A stretch of DNA of 38,743 bases from a virus. Within the stretch, counting starts at the first letter, position 1. Every line of letters starts with the position of its first letter. Position numbers and translations under genes: made by a program. The stretch lies in IMG/VR virus record IMGVR_UViG_3300032462_000026, positions 1 through 38,743 of that record; one strand, 5' to 3'. A model generated the notes under the pieces. That model saw nothing but the letters and a program-made list of their open reading frames with translations, made no database searches and was not told where the DNA came from. Below are positions 7,040-14,916 of this stretch, piece by piece.

Positions 7040-8496
7040 AGATCTACGTTGTATATCTTATAATTAAAACCGCTTTCGTCATACACACCCACTCTTTCGT
7101 GGAAATGCCTCAAAGTAATATTGGGTTTGGGATTTAGTTTATTTTTTGGGTTATGTGTCAAGTCGTCGGCAATATCAAAAAGAGTGGCCATATCTTTTCC
7201 GTCACTCTTTCGTAAAGACCTTCCAATCGACTGAAGAACAGTAATACTTGATTTAAATGAGCTTGCGAAGATGACGTTATGTAGTTTTGGCACGTTAACG
7301 CCCTTGCTAAAGCTACCAACAGAAGCGACAGTAATACTGTTATCTTCGTTGTTAATTTGTAACCTTATTTTATTTCTCTCCTCACCAGGAACACCACCGT
7401 GAATAAAGTATATCTTGCGATCAACTTTATTATGCTCAACGATATCATCATACAGAACCTTTCCGTGCCTCTCTACAAAGCGGAAAAGAACAAGCGTGTT
7501 TCCTTTGAGTGAAAGCGCGAGGTTGCGAACGAACTTGTTTCGTTGGTTGTGGGTGACAATAAAATCGATTTCTTCTGCAAAATCCATTTTCTTTACTAGG
7601 GCAGCAGATTCCTCTGAGTGTTTGAGCACGATAGCCTTAATTCGGAAAGGAGATAGGTATCCCTTGTCGATTAACTCTGATGTTGTAGCTACCCTCAAAA
7701 CGGGACCAAAGAGCCCCTCAAGAACAAGCTCGTTCGTTTCCGAACCATCTAAAGTTCCTGTAAACCCCACCCTAAAGCTGGCCTCAGACACACTTTCCAT
7801 AACCTTCTTTAGACTCGCGGCTGCAAACAAGTGCACTTCGTCACCAAACACCGCTTTAAAACGCTTAAACCACGCCTTCTTAAGCTTAACAATTGATTGC
7901 CACGTCGTGATAGTGATGGCGCGATTGACTTCCGTGTCTTGCCCCTGATAGATGAGGTGTATGTCGTATGGATCACAACCGTAATCGATAAAATCTGTTT
8001 TGATCTGGTGAACAAGGCTAACGGAATCAACAACAATAAGAACGTTGGCTCCTATCATCCGCGAAAGCACGTAAAGAATGAGGGATTTTCCAGAGGCTGT
8101 CGGGGAAAGTATTACCCCCCGTCTATTTCTTGTGCAATGAACTATAGCGTCTTTTTGAAAGTAGTGAAGGTCGAACGGAAGGTTGAGTGACTTTATAAAA
8201 TCATCTAGCTCAACAAGAGATACGTTCGTGGCGCCTGGTGTGTTGTCGCAGATACTGTAATCTCGTGCTGCAGCGAATTGTTTTATTTTACCAACAAGCC
8301 CTGTGTAGATTGTTTGGTTCATCATATTGAACAATCTGATCTTGCCGTCCCAAATCTTATCCTTAAACTTCTGCATGTACCTAGCATTAGGAACCATAAA
8401 AGTAAAGTTATCACTAATCTCCATTGCAATACTACGCTCACAGATTATCTGAACGTGTGATGCATCTACAGGATTAATTGTGATATCAAAATTCAT
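7036..8496 (-). CDS. uvsW: UvsW DNA/RNA helicase
   Basis: This 486-residue superfamily 2 helicase unwinds R-loops and branched DNA and drives the switch from origin-based to recombination-based replication. Motif I SPTASGKS is at residues 131-138, the DExH box GDEVH at 218-222, motif III GFTGTL at 244-249, and motif VI QSIGRSLRK lies near the C-terminus. The N-terminal 90 residues (with MVPNARYMQKFKDKIWDGKIRLFN) match the UvsW-specific domain. The start at 8496 overlaps the uvsY stop (TAATG) with an AAGGA ribosome site five bases upstream; the longer frame to 8523 is rejected. Confidence 0.96.
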   Translation of the reverse strand: MNFDITINPVDASHVQIICERSIAMEISDNFTFMVPNARYMQKFKDKIWDGKIRLFNMMNQTIYTGLVGKIKQFAAARDYSICDNTPGATNVSLVELDDFIKSLNLPFDLHYFQKDAIVHCTRNRRGVILSPTASGKSLILYVLSRMIGANVLIVVDSVSLVHQIKTDFIDYGCDPYDIHLIYQGQDTEVNRAITITTWQSIVKLKKAWFKRFKAVFGDEVHLFAAASLKKVMESVSEASFRVGFTGTLDGSETNELVLEGLFGPVLRVATTSELIDKGYLSPFRIKAIVLKHSEESAALVKKMDFAEEIDFIVTHNQRNKFVRNLALSLKGNTLVLFRFVERHGKVLYDDIVEHNKVDRKIYFIHGGVPGEERNKIRLQINNEDNSITVASVGSFSKGVNVPKLHNVIFASSFKSSITVLQSIGRSLRKSDGKDMATLFDIADDLTHNPKNKLNPKPNITLRHFHERVGVYDESGFNYKIYNVDL

Positions 8497-8930
8497 TACG
8501 ATCCTTGTGTAAACTTCATCCAATCAATAGCAGACTTGATGTTAAATCCTCGCGTCGAGAGTGACTTTATAATTGATTCGAGAAAGTCGACTCGCTCTTG
8601 AATAATATCAATATGTAGCTGTTGATTAATTAGGTCATCATCAGCTTCAAGATACATTGATAACTCGTTTTTCATAATACGAAGAGACATTGGTTCCCAA
8701 TTACGAAACTTCAACTCCTCCTCACTCATTGTCCCAGTGTAGTATTCGTACTTTGCTTTATACAATTTCTTGAGGTCGGTGAAGAGCTTCTTTAACCTCA
8801 GGCGCTCTTCACTATAAATCTTAAAATACTTTACGTGGAGCTTTGCAATGTCGAGAGATGATTGGCCAAGGTCTAATCGGTCAATGATGCTGTCTTTCTC
8901 CCACAATTCTTGTATGTCATTCAACTTCAT
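8496..8930 (-). CDS. uvsY: UvsY recombination mediator protein
   Basis: This 144-residue, highly charged helical protein loads the UvsX recombinase onto SSB-covered single-stranded DNA. LYKAKYEYYTGTMSEEEL and the helix-rich C-terminus with ERVDFLESIIKSL match the T4 UvsY pattern (137 residues in T4). The ATG at 8930 follows a GGAG site with seven-base spacing; the upstream codons to 8987 run into a strong promoter and are not coding. It is the first gene of the uvsY-uvsW-hypothetical unit. Confidence 0.93.
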   Translation of the reverse strand: MKLNDIQELWEKDSIIDRLDLGQSSLDIAKLHVKYFKIYSEERLRLKKLFTDLKKLYKAKYEYYTGTMSEEELKFRNWEPMSLRIMKNELSMYLEADDDLINQQLHIDIIQERVDFLESIIKSLSTRGFNIKSAIDWMKFTQGS

Positions 8931-8958
8931 TTCACTACTCCAAAATAATAATATCGAT

Positions 8959-8987
8959 ATTATAACATATTGCAGGGGAAAGGTCAA
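8959..8987 (-). promoter_or_regulatory. Sigma70-type promoter upstream of uvsY
   Basis: The minus strand reads TTGACC, 17 bases, TATAAT, with the -35 at 8982-8987 and the -10 at 8959-8964. Ten or more consensus positions match and the spacing is ideal. It lies in the gap between the tube-like gene (ends 8991) and uvsY (starts 8930). It marks the boundary between the late head genes and the early recombination block. Confidence 0.88.
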
Positions 8988-8990
8988 CGA

Positions 8991-9539
8991 TTACAGGCGG
9001 GCAATTTTAAACCTTCTAAAAGCAAAAGTTACTGTCGCGCTTGCGTGGACAACGTCACTTTCGGTTGAGGAAAAAGGAATCTCAGAAAGACTTGTAGGAA
9101 AAGCTTCGATGAAAGTAATCTGGTGTAGAGGGTTCATTGCACTCGAAAGAATTGTTAAAGTAGCATCAGAGTATATACCGTGTCCCGTCATTCGATCTGT
9201 GAGACCGGTGATCACTCCACCGCGTCGCTCATCAATTGCTTTGAATTCATCAAACTCATCCGGAAAACCCATTGCAATCATCCAATCAAAGATCTCGAGG
9301 TAATTATCTAGATTCTCGTCGACCTTGAATGTGACGGAAAGGTCACCAAACTCGAGGTGATCACCAGCCAAAGGAATTCGTATAAACGGGCTAGGAACAT
9401 TACTTTGCCCTAACGTCAGGTTTGGTAGCGTGACGTTTTGAACGAAGTAGTTGATCGACGGCGTTTTGTTGATCGTGAACTTAAATCCAAGAGGTGAAAG
9501 AAAGTTCTGATTCGCTGGTTGATTTGAAATTGTGGACAC
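8991..9539 (-). CDS. gp19-like tail tube family protein (second copy)
   Basis: This 182-residue virion protein resembles the tail tube protein gp19 encoded at 17044-17595. Both share a strand pattern with VPxxFxRxxLAGDxxxFGDxxVTF and, after it, an E-x-x-D/N-x-hydrophobic helix with WM/W near the middle. The ends differ. A second tube-fold protein could form a tail tube terminator, baseplate tube initiator or neck component; the sequence does not decide. It starts with GTG at 9539, five bases after a GGAG site, and lies between gene 23 and the uvsY promoter, with its own possible late box. Confidence 0.7.
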   Translation of the reverse strand: MSTISNQPANQNFLSPLGFKFTINKTPSINYFVQNVTLPNLTLGQSNVPSPFIRIPLAGDHLEFGDLSVTFKVDENLDNYLEIFDWMIAMGFPDEFDEFKAIDERRGGVITGLTDRMTGHGIYSDATLTILSSAMNPLHQITFIEAFPTSLSEIPFSSTESDVVHASATVTFAFRRFKIARL

Positions 9540-9555
9540 GTAATCTCCTTTATCC

Positions 9556-9563
9556 TATTTATC
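9556..9563 (-). promoter_or_regulatory. Possible late promoter for the tube-like gene
   Basis: The minus strand reads GATAAATA, one base from the T4 late box TATAAATA, 17 bases before the GTG start. It lies directly downstream of the gene 23 terminator, where a new promoter would be needed. The spacing to the start is shorter than for the exact boxes (25-52 bases), so this is tentative. Confidence 0.4.
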
Positions 9564-9567
9564 AACG

Positions 9568-9594
9568 AAAAAAAAGGGGATCCGAAGATCCCCT
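9568..9594 (-). terminator. Rho-independent terminator after gene 23
   Basis: On the minus strand an AGGGGATC stem, TTCG loop and GATCCCCT stem are followed by eight T residues. The eight-pair stem is perfect and has the extra-stable UUCG loop. It lies 35 bases beyond the gene 23 stop and should end the abundant capsid transcript. Confidence 0.92.
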
Positions 9595-9628
9595 GTTTAA
9601 TGTAACTACTAGTTTATTATAGTTATTA

Positions 9629-10975
9629 TTATAGAATATTATCCACAAGAACGCGACGGTAGTACACGTTGCTATCCTTGGTGATAGCACCAAGACCAGC
9701 TGTTGAACCTTCGGCGTATGGATTTGCGACAATTCCGTAACGTGTCTTAAATCCAATTTTTGGTTGGAAGCTGTCTTGATCAACAGCACGAACCATTTGG
9801 AGCGGTACGTATGGGCAGTAGAAAAGCCCGGCGTCAAATGCACTTGATCCCTTGTAACCAACAACCATGTAGTTGCCGGTTGAGTATGGATCGATATAAA
9901 CGCGGATGCGACCGTTTAGAACACCGGCGAATGTGTTGCCAGTATCATCAACGTTCAATGCGTTAGAGTTAAGTGCAGGTGCGTAGTCAAGAACACCAGC
10001 CATTTGAAGAGCAGAAGCTACATCGCTCGAGCAGATGATGATGTTACCTTTACCACGTCGTGTCGCCTTTGCGATCGCGTTACTTTCACGTTCAACTTGG
10101 AACATCAAGCCCTTGAACTTTTCAACTGACCAACGACCGTTTGCATCTGTATCAAGGTCGAAGCGGCCGACTGTCGTTGTGCCTGAAGCAGCACCACGCG
10201 TTGCTGTTACTAGAACAGTACGAACGATTTCACGGTTGATTTCAGCAAGAATTTCCGAAGAAAGAATGTTGCTGAGTTCTGTTTCTGCGTCAAGACCATG
10301 AATTGCTTTCAAGTCTTGTGCAAGTTCCATTGTGTATTCTGCTTTCAAGGCACGCGATTGTGCTGTAACAGATACTTTTTCAATGCTGAATGCCATTTGT
10401 GGAATAGCTGTATTACCAGTTGTTCCAAGAGCTTCAGACTGCGACGTTGGCATTGCATCACCAAAGTTGTAGATGCCGGTTTCTGCTAGGTTAGCAGTGC
10501 CGCTTGTTGTGTTACCTGGGTATCCACCAACGTGCTTGTCACCAAGCGTATTAGCATTACCAACAACAGAAGCGTGTGAAGTGTTAACTTCGTTGTAGAA
10601 GGTTTCGGTACCGACCTGGTTAGCGTAACGAGCGCGCATTGCGAAAATCAAGCCTGTTGGGCCTGTCATTGGCTGAACGCCGCAGATATCGTATGCGATC
10701 AAATTAGGCATTGCACGACGGACGAGGCTGATCAACACAGGATCGAATGTGTCGATTGAAGCACCACCATCCCCAGCTTGCGCGGTGTTAACAGGCAAAC
10801 CACCTTCACTCAATAGCGATGAGCGAGTGTACTGCTGACCTTCGCGGAGTGCGCGTTCTGTATTTTCCAACAGAACTGATGTGACGCCACGCCGGTGAGC
10901 ATCGGCGATCTTTGGTAGATCTTCGTGCTCAAGAATTGGCTTCCATTTTTGTTGTAGATCTTCGGATAGGTACAT
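9629..10975 (-). CDS. 23: gp23 major capsid protein
   Basis: This 448-residue protein forms the head shell. MYLSEDLQQKWKPILEHEDLP is the standard gp23 N-terminus. It is followed by FDPVLISLVRRAMPNLIAYDICGVQPM and MTGPTGLIFAMRARY, the best-known gp23 signatures. The N-terminal ~57 residues are probably removed by gp21; an L-S-E at residues 55-57 fits the T4 protease rule (Leu/Ile-X-Glu), but the cut site is inferred. The length is shorter than T4 (521) and similar to marine relatives. A strong AAGGAGA site precedes the ATG, an exact late box lies 28 bases upstream, and a UUCG terminator follows. Confidence 0.97.
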   Translation of the reverse strand: MYLSEDLQQKWKPILEHEDLPKIADAHRRGVTSVLLENTERALREGQQYTRSSLLSEGGLPVNTAQAGDGGASIDTFDPVLISLVRRAMPNLIAYDICGVQPMTGPTGLIFAMRARYANQVGTETFYNEVNTSHASVVGNANTLGDKHVGGYPGNTTSGTANLAETGIYNFGDAMPTSQSEALGTTGNTAIPQMAFSIEKVSVTAQSRALKAEYTMELAQDLKAIHGLDAETELSNILSSEILAEINREIVRTVLVTATRGAASGTTTVGRFDLDTDANGRWSVEKFKGLMFQVERESNAIAKATRRGKGNIIICSSDVASALQMAGVLDYAPALNSNALNVDDTGNTFAGVLNGRIRVYIDPYSTGNYMVVGYKGSSAFDAGLFYCPYVPLQMVRAVDQDSFQPKIGFKTRYGIVANPYAEGSTAGLGAITKDSNVYYRRVLVDNIL

Positions 10976-11002
10976 ATAATTCTCCTTACGAGTTGTTTTT
11001 AT

Positions 11003-11010
11003 TATTTATA
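11003..11010 (-). promoter_or_regulatory. Late promoter (TATAAATA) for gene 23
   Basis: An exact T4-type late box TATAAATA on the minus strand, 28 bases before the gp23 start codon and within the short gap after gene 22. gp55, encoded in this window, is the likely recognition factor. Confidence 0.85.
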
Positions 11011-11012
11011 AA

Positions 11013-11978
11013 TTAACGATTTTTAACGGTGCGGGAAATTGCAGCAGCGTAGTTTGCCATCGGGCCTTTTGTGACCACTTTTGGTTCTTCCACTTCTTCA
11101 ATTTGTTCAGTTAGGTCTTGAGCTGACGACTTTTTTGAAGGAAAGTAGTTCTCTTTCAAAATCCCAAGCTTCTTCTGGTACGACTCTGCTGATGTAAACT
11201 CTACACCCTCAACGATCGTAGCAAATTTTTCTGCTTCTGTTGCTGCAAGTCCTTCAGACACTTCGTCAAAAATACTTTGCTGTTCTACAACATCACTTAC
11301 TTTGCGAAGTTCGATATTTTCTGAAATCTGGCCGTTGAGCTGCTCTTCGAGTTCTGCAACACGATTTGCAAGTTCTTCAACAACGTCAATTTTCTCTTCT
11401 GGAATGTCAATGTTGTTTTCTTCAAACAACTGCTTGAGACCAGCGATGAATTCTTCAGAAATTTCTGTTTTGATAGAAGACTCAATAGCAACTTGATTTT
11501 CTTCCATCCACTGCTCAACAACATAGTTGAGGTACTGATCAACGTGGGCTGCGAGCTCTTGTTGGTTTTCTTCTTGAATGCTTGCGAACGCTTCTTCGTA
11601 CTGCGCTGCCAGCTGTTCTTCAATTGTTTTTACTTTTGCTGCAACAGCCGACTCAAACACGACAACGGCACGCTCTTTGAACTCTTCTGTGAGGTCAGCA
11701 TCAACAAACATCGCTTCAATTTCTTCCTTCATTGCAACCGACGCTTTGTTTGATGCTGCATTGTCAGCTGTTGGTTTTGTGTTGTTGGCTGGGTCAGTTT
11801 CTTGAACTTCGCCTTCAAGCTTCTTTGGTTCTAGGTCGCCTTGGACTTTGCTGTTGCCAGGTCCTTTAGCACGAGTGACCCCACTCGAAGCTGGGTCACC
11901 AATAGAAACGCCTGTTGCGCCTCCGCCGGTAACAATCTTCTCGTCGAGCTTTTCTTTGAATGTTTGTTTTTGTGGCAT
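11013..11978 (-). CDS. 22: gp22 prohead core scaffold protein
   Basis: This 321-residue, strongly acidic, helical protein has long Glu-rich coiled-coil segments (for example VVEELANRVAELEEQLNGQI) and almost no aromatic residues until the C-terminus. It has the typical 'YQKKLGILKENYFPSKK' element seen in T4-like scaffolds. It sits in the standard place between protease 21 and capsid 23. It forms the internal core of the prohead and is then degraded by gp21. The N-terminal 90 residues are Gly/Pro/Asn-rich and probably flexible. A clear AAGGAG site precedes the ATG. Confidence 0.93.
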   Translation of the reverse strand: MPQKQTFKEKLDEKIVTGGGATGVSIGDPASSGVTRAKGPGNSKVQGDLEPKKLEGEVQETDPANNTKPTADNAASNKASVAMKEEIEAMFVDADLTEEFKERAVVVFESAVAAKVKTIEEQLAAQYEEAFASIQEENQQELAAHVDQYLNYVVEQWMEENQVAIESSIKTEISEEFIAGLKQLFEENNIDIPEEKIDVVEELANRVAELEEQLNGQISENIELRKVSDVVEQQSIFDEVSEGLAATEAEKFATIVEGVEFTSAESYQKKLGILKENYFPSKKSSAQDLTEQIEEVEEPKVVTKGPMANYAAAISRTVKNR

Positions 11979-12001
11979 AAAAATCTCCTTGTATGTGGTA
12001 T

Positions 12002-12009
12002 TATTTAGT
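12002..12009 (-). promoter_or_regulatory. Possible variant late promoter for gene 22
   Basis: The minus strand reads ACTAAATA 24 bases before the gp22 start, the same position as the exact late boxes of genes 23 and 67. Six of eight bases match TATAAATA. It is considered because of its position, but the match is weak. Confidence 0.3.
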
Positions 12010-12013
12010 TATT

Positions 12014-12670
12014 TTACTTTTTAGAGAGCGAGTTAAGGAAAGATTCGAATATAGCAAATTTATCCTTGGCAAGCGTTTTTTTGCGGGCTGCTTCGTTAAT
12101 AGTTTCTTTAATTGCGTCCATTTGCTGAGCCTTCAGGATCCCATTGTCCCAAACCCACTCAACTCCCTCCATTATTCCCTGCACAAACGCATTCGGAGCA
12201 GAAGGATCCGCAACAATATCGCCAGCTGTTGCAAGGTGAAAGTCGTTTTGGACTTCCATAATACCATTTTTCTCAACAAGAGATCCCATTCCTCGTGACG
12301 AAACCCCGAGACTTGCACCCTCAAGAATCAAATTCTTGACGATGTTGCCCATTGGTGTTTCCATAATCTTTGCGCGCCCAATAACCTGGTTACCAACAAT
12401 CTTTAACTCTTTAATCATGTGCGATACACGATCAAGGTTAATTGAAGGTCCCTGTGGATGCCCGAGCTCACCATAAGCGCGGTTTGCTTGCACACTTTCC
12501 TTGATGTATCTCTCAATAACAGGAATTGTTGTTTCAGAGCGGTAGATTCGGTTGTTCCGATTCTTTATTTCCATCTCCATGAAAACACCCTCGATGAAGC
12601 AGTTTTTCTTACCGTCTTTTTCTTCAACGAGGAGTTTAACGTCCTCTGAAATTTCGCAGAATAGCTTCAT
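12014..12670 (-). CDS. 21: gp21 prohead core protease
   Basis: This protein of about 218 residues is the head maturation serine protease of the T4 gp21 family. The catalytic His lies in YGELGHPQG, the Ser in GVSSRGMG, and the Asp of the family triad is probably in the intervening or following segment (AGDIVADPSAPNAFVQGIMEG is a conserved block). It cleaves scaffold and capsid proteins after Leu/Ile-X-Glu. The longer frame begins with GTG at 12673; the ATG at 12670 has better spacing (seven bases) from the AAGGA site. It follows the 93-residue protein by 12 bases. Confidence 0.95.
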   Translation of the reverse strand: MKLFCEISEDVKLLVEEKDGKKNCFIEGVFMEMEIKNRNNRIYRSETTIPVIERYIKESVQANRAYGELGHPQGPSINLDRVSHMIKELKIVGNQVIGRAKIMETPMGNIVKNLILEGASLGVSSRGMGSLVEKNGIMEVQNDFHLATAGDIVADPSAPNAFVQGIMEGVEWVWDNGILKAQQMDAIKETINEAARKKTLAKDKFAIFESFLNSLSKK

Positions 12671-12682
12671 CACATTATCCTT

Positions 12683-12964
12683 TTAGTAAAATCCAATTGG
12701 AGCACCCTTGGCTATGTCAGCCGTGTTTGCTTCGATTGTGTCGGAAGGGTTTTTCATTAAACATTCACCGCTAAAATCTGTTGCCGACGACCCGATTGTA
12801 AACGATCCAAGGACTGTATTGGACGTGTCACGAAGAGTGATCAGAACGTGGTTTGATGCGTCAGTGTTTACTATTCGCACAATAGTTGAATTTGCAAACG
12901 TGCTGCGGTTGGCATTAATACCAACGTTCGCCTCTACACCCTTAATTTTAATATTATCGGCCAT
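12683..12964 (-). CDS. Small putative virion protein
   Basis: This 93-residue protein is rich in Thr, Asn, Ser and Val, with likely beta strands (STIVRIVNTD, HVLITLRDT, VLGSFTIGS) and an ending AKGAPIGFY. Proteins of this kind beside gene 21 in marine T4-like phages are usually counted as virion structural proteins, perhaps a small head decoration. No specific family is recognised. It starts after an AAGGA site and overlaps the end of the 465-residue gene upstream. Confidence 0.65.
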   Translation of the reverse strand: MADNIKIKGVEANVGINANRSTFANSTIVRIVNTDASNHVLITLRDTSNTVLGSFTIGSSATDFSGECLMKNPSDTIEANTADIAKGAPIGFY

Positions 12965-14351
12965 ATTTATTCCTTAATGTGGGGTTTTGAAACCCCACGT
13001 GTGTTACTTTAAGGTAACCATCGTCTTGCCCTTGTTCGAGCTCAGTAGCAGATATCTTCTCGCCCTGTTTGAATCTTTTTGGGTCGGAAGATTTCACAAC
13101 AACGTGGTGACCTTTTTCGGTGTGTGGCTTGACGTGCAACGCAACTTTTAGAGCAACTTCCGCCAATTGTGTTTCCTCATCCCATGTTGCTGGGACGTTT
13201 GCGTGACGCCCCTGTACTTTGAGGTAAACATTTCCTAAACCCTTGTTGCGGCGATCAATCAACCGCTTAGCAATACCTTTGTACTCACCCTTCTTTGCGT
13301 GGGGTGTAAGGTCCTTGATCTGCTTGGTTGCCTTTTGTGCATAGTTTGTCAACATGTTGACGGAAACTTCATCAACCCGCTCCACTTCTTCTTTCTGCAG
13401 CTTGTTAACGTGGTGCATGATCTCGTCGTGGTCCAATGGCGCGCGCGAGTCTTGAGAACCGATTAGGTCATCCTCAAACTCACGGACATGCTTTTTTGTG
13501 ACTTTTTCTCCTTTGTGGCGATCAACGAGAAACTTTGCAATATCGCTGTGATTGTCAAAACCTTCCTTCACCGGTTCCGATGGGGAATGCTCACGCGTGG
13601 CATATTCACCCTGTTGGTGAATGTTGTCGTGAAGATCTTGAAGTTGATTAGCGAAATGATTCAAACTACCAACATGTCCAAAATGTGGCTTACCACCTAG
13701 TGCAGCTTTGTGGTTATCAATACCAGCTGATATTCCCTTGATGAGGCCTTTAATCCGACCGTGATGTTGCTTGTACAAGTCCTGTGCCACAGAACTGCGT
13801 GCACCTTCATCGAGGTTATCATACTCGTCTTTTTGCTTGCTGCCACCATACGACTTGCCAGCAATTTTGCGAAGTGCAGACTTTTTCTTTTCTGGTTCGT
13901 TGAGGGTGCGCCCTTTTGCAGCCGCGCGCTGGCGAGCAGCTTCTATCCTGTCTTCGATTCCTTCCTTGACGCCGGCAGGCTCCTTGAGAGTTTCTCCGTG
14001 AAGCGAAACAGTCCCACTAGGCAGAGATTTTGCTTTGGCGAAAGCGTTCTTAACACTACCGGTCATGTGAACTAGCTTGTCGCCAGATTTAACTTGATAG
14101 ACGCGTTGCTCGTACACTTTTTCGTCGTCGTCAATTCCACGATCACTATAACCGTGGTGAGGAGGACGGGCAGCAGTCTTTATGTTCGCCGCTTGAAAGA
14201 GATCGTCGTCTTCTGAAGGACCTTTTCCTTTAACAGAAGGAGATTTATCTAATGTTTTGCTTTTGACGACAACGTGCTTGTTCTTAAACTTCTCTTCGTC
14301 GCCAGGCTTGGGGCCGTAAACCTCAAGCATCTGTTTCAGTGTCTTATTCAT
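12954..14351 (-). CDS. Large basic protein in the gp68 position (likely prohead core/internal protein)
   Basis: This protein of about 465 residues lies between gene 67 and the protease. T4 has the 141-residue core protein gp68 at this point. It is rich in Lys, His, Asp and Gly, with basic helices (RIEAARQRAAAKGRTLNEPEKK). One block, VYQVKSGDKLVHMTGS with SGTVSLHGETL, looks folded. The C-terminal part contains ALHVKPHTEKGHHVVVKS. No signal peptide or membrane segment is present. An internal head or core role is inferred from position, charge and several L-x-E sites that gp21 could cut. The ATG at 14351 is favoured over 14357 because the AGAGG site would abut the earlier one. Confidence 0.7.
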   Translation of the reverse strand: MNKTLKQMLEVYGPKPGDEEKFKNKHVVVKSKTLDKSPSVKGKGPSEDDDLFQAANIKTAARPPHHGYSDRGIDDDEKVYEQRVYQVKSGDKLVHMTGSVKNAFAKAKSLPSGTVSLHGETLKEPAGVKEGIEDRIEAARQRAAAKGRTLNEPEKKKSALRKIAGKSYGGSKQKDEYDNLDEGARSSVAQDLYKQHHGRIKGLIKGISAGIDNHKAALGGKPHFGHVGSLNHFANQLQDLHDNIHQQGEYATREHSPSEPVKEGFDNHSDIAKFLVDRHKGEKVTKKHVREFEDDLIGSQDSRAPLDHDEIMHHVNKLQKEEVERVDEVSVNMLTNYAQKATKQIKDLTPHAKKGEYKGIAKRLIDRRNKGLGNVYLKVQGRHANVPATWDEETQLAEVALKVALHVKPHTEKGHHVVVKSSDPKRFKQGEKISATELEQGQDDGYLKVTHVGFQNPTLRNKYGR

Positions 14352-14589
14352 CGGCATCCTCTGTGTCTAGTTGGTCCATTTCTTCATCTGAAATATCGGC
14401 GTCAGACACTTCAAGCTCTTCTGTGTCGTCATCTACAGGATCAGAAAACATACTTTGCTGCAACTCTTCTTTTCGTGCTGCAACAGCATCAACAATCTTT
14501 GACAACATAATATCGTTAACTAACCCACTCATTTGACTAGGGTTATCGTCAACAGCTGCGGTCACAATATCATTCACGGTTGGTTCCAT
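14344..14589 (-). CDS. 67: gp67-like prohead core protein
   Basis: This 81-residue acidic protein has an N-terminal helical half (NDIVTAAVDDNPSQMSGLVNDIM, then AARKEELQQSMF) and an almost wholly acidic tail. T4 gp67 is the same size (80 residues), also acidic, and encoded in the same place after the portal gene. It is a minor prohead core component. Its stop overlaps the next gene's ATG. It has a strong AAGGAGA site and an exact late box 25 bases upstream. Confidence 0.85.
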   Translation of the reverse strand: MEPTVNDIVTAAVDDNPSQMSGLVNDIMLSKIVDAVAARKEELQQSMFSDPVDDDTEELEVSDADISDEEMDQLDTEDADE

Positions 14590-14613
14590 TTAGATCTCCT
14601 TTATAATCACAAG

Positions 14614-14621
14614 TATTTATA
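14614..14621 (-). promoter_or_regulatory. Late promoter (TATAAATA) for gene 67
   Basis: An exact TATAAATA on the minus strand 25 bases before the gp67 start. It lies in a 120-base gap (14590-14709) in which I see no other convincing signal. It should drive 67, the 465-residue gene, the 93-residue gene and 21. Confidence 0.85.
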
Positions 14622-14709
14622 AACAATTAACATTACACTCAATCCTTTAATGCGATAAACTGATTTTTCGTCAATAGCTGTTGGCAACGTGGTCGCCATT
14701 TATTAATTA

Positions 14710-14910
14710 TCAATCTTTCAGACTGAGGAACTTACCAACAGTTAGTAGACCGGCAGGATCGGCTATTTCCTCTAGTTGCGCTGCAAGCGCAGCTGTATAG
14801 CCCTGTGACGTCATTCCTGTTTGCACTTGTGCTGGCACATCAGCTAGTTGCGCTGCGAGCGCGGCTGTATAGCCCTGTGACGTCATTCCTGTCTGCACTT
14901 GCGACGGCAC
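14710..14910 (-). pseudogene. Out-of-frame C-terminal region of the collagen-like protein
   Basis: This frame follows directly on the collagen-like gene, shifted by one base (+1). It encodes two copies of a 24-residue unit beginning VQTGMTSQGYTAALAAQL, then a short tail ending KFLSLKD. The only start in it is a GTG at 14910 without a good ribosome site of its own. The simplest reading is that it is the natural C-terminus of the collagen-like protein, cut off by a frameshift or joined by programmed frameshifting. A separate coupled gene is the alternative, since the stop and GTG are three bases apart. Confidence 0.5.
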
Positions 14911-14916
14911 ATCAGC
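14773..14916. repeat. Two tandem 72-bp direct repeats
   Basis: Copies lie at 14773-14844 and 14845-14916 and differ at only about seven positions. Each begins TAGTTGCGCTGC and ends GGCACATCAGC on the plus strand. Each encodes 24 residues (minus strand) in the frame downstream of the collagen-like gene. The outer edge of copy two lies at the point where the collagen-like reading frame ends. Confidence 0.93.

Noticed and set aside
14607-14699. 30-codon frame in the gap before gene 67
   Set aside because: No ribosome site, overlaps the late box, and no recognisable sequence.
14622-14709. Possible sigma70 promoter (TTGACG) upstream of gene 67
   Set aside because: No acceptable -10 at 16-18 bases; the exact late box explains expression.
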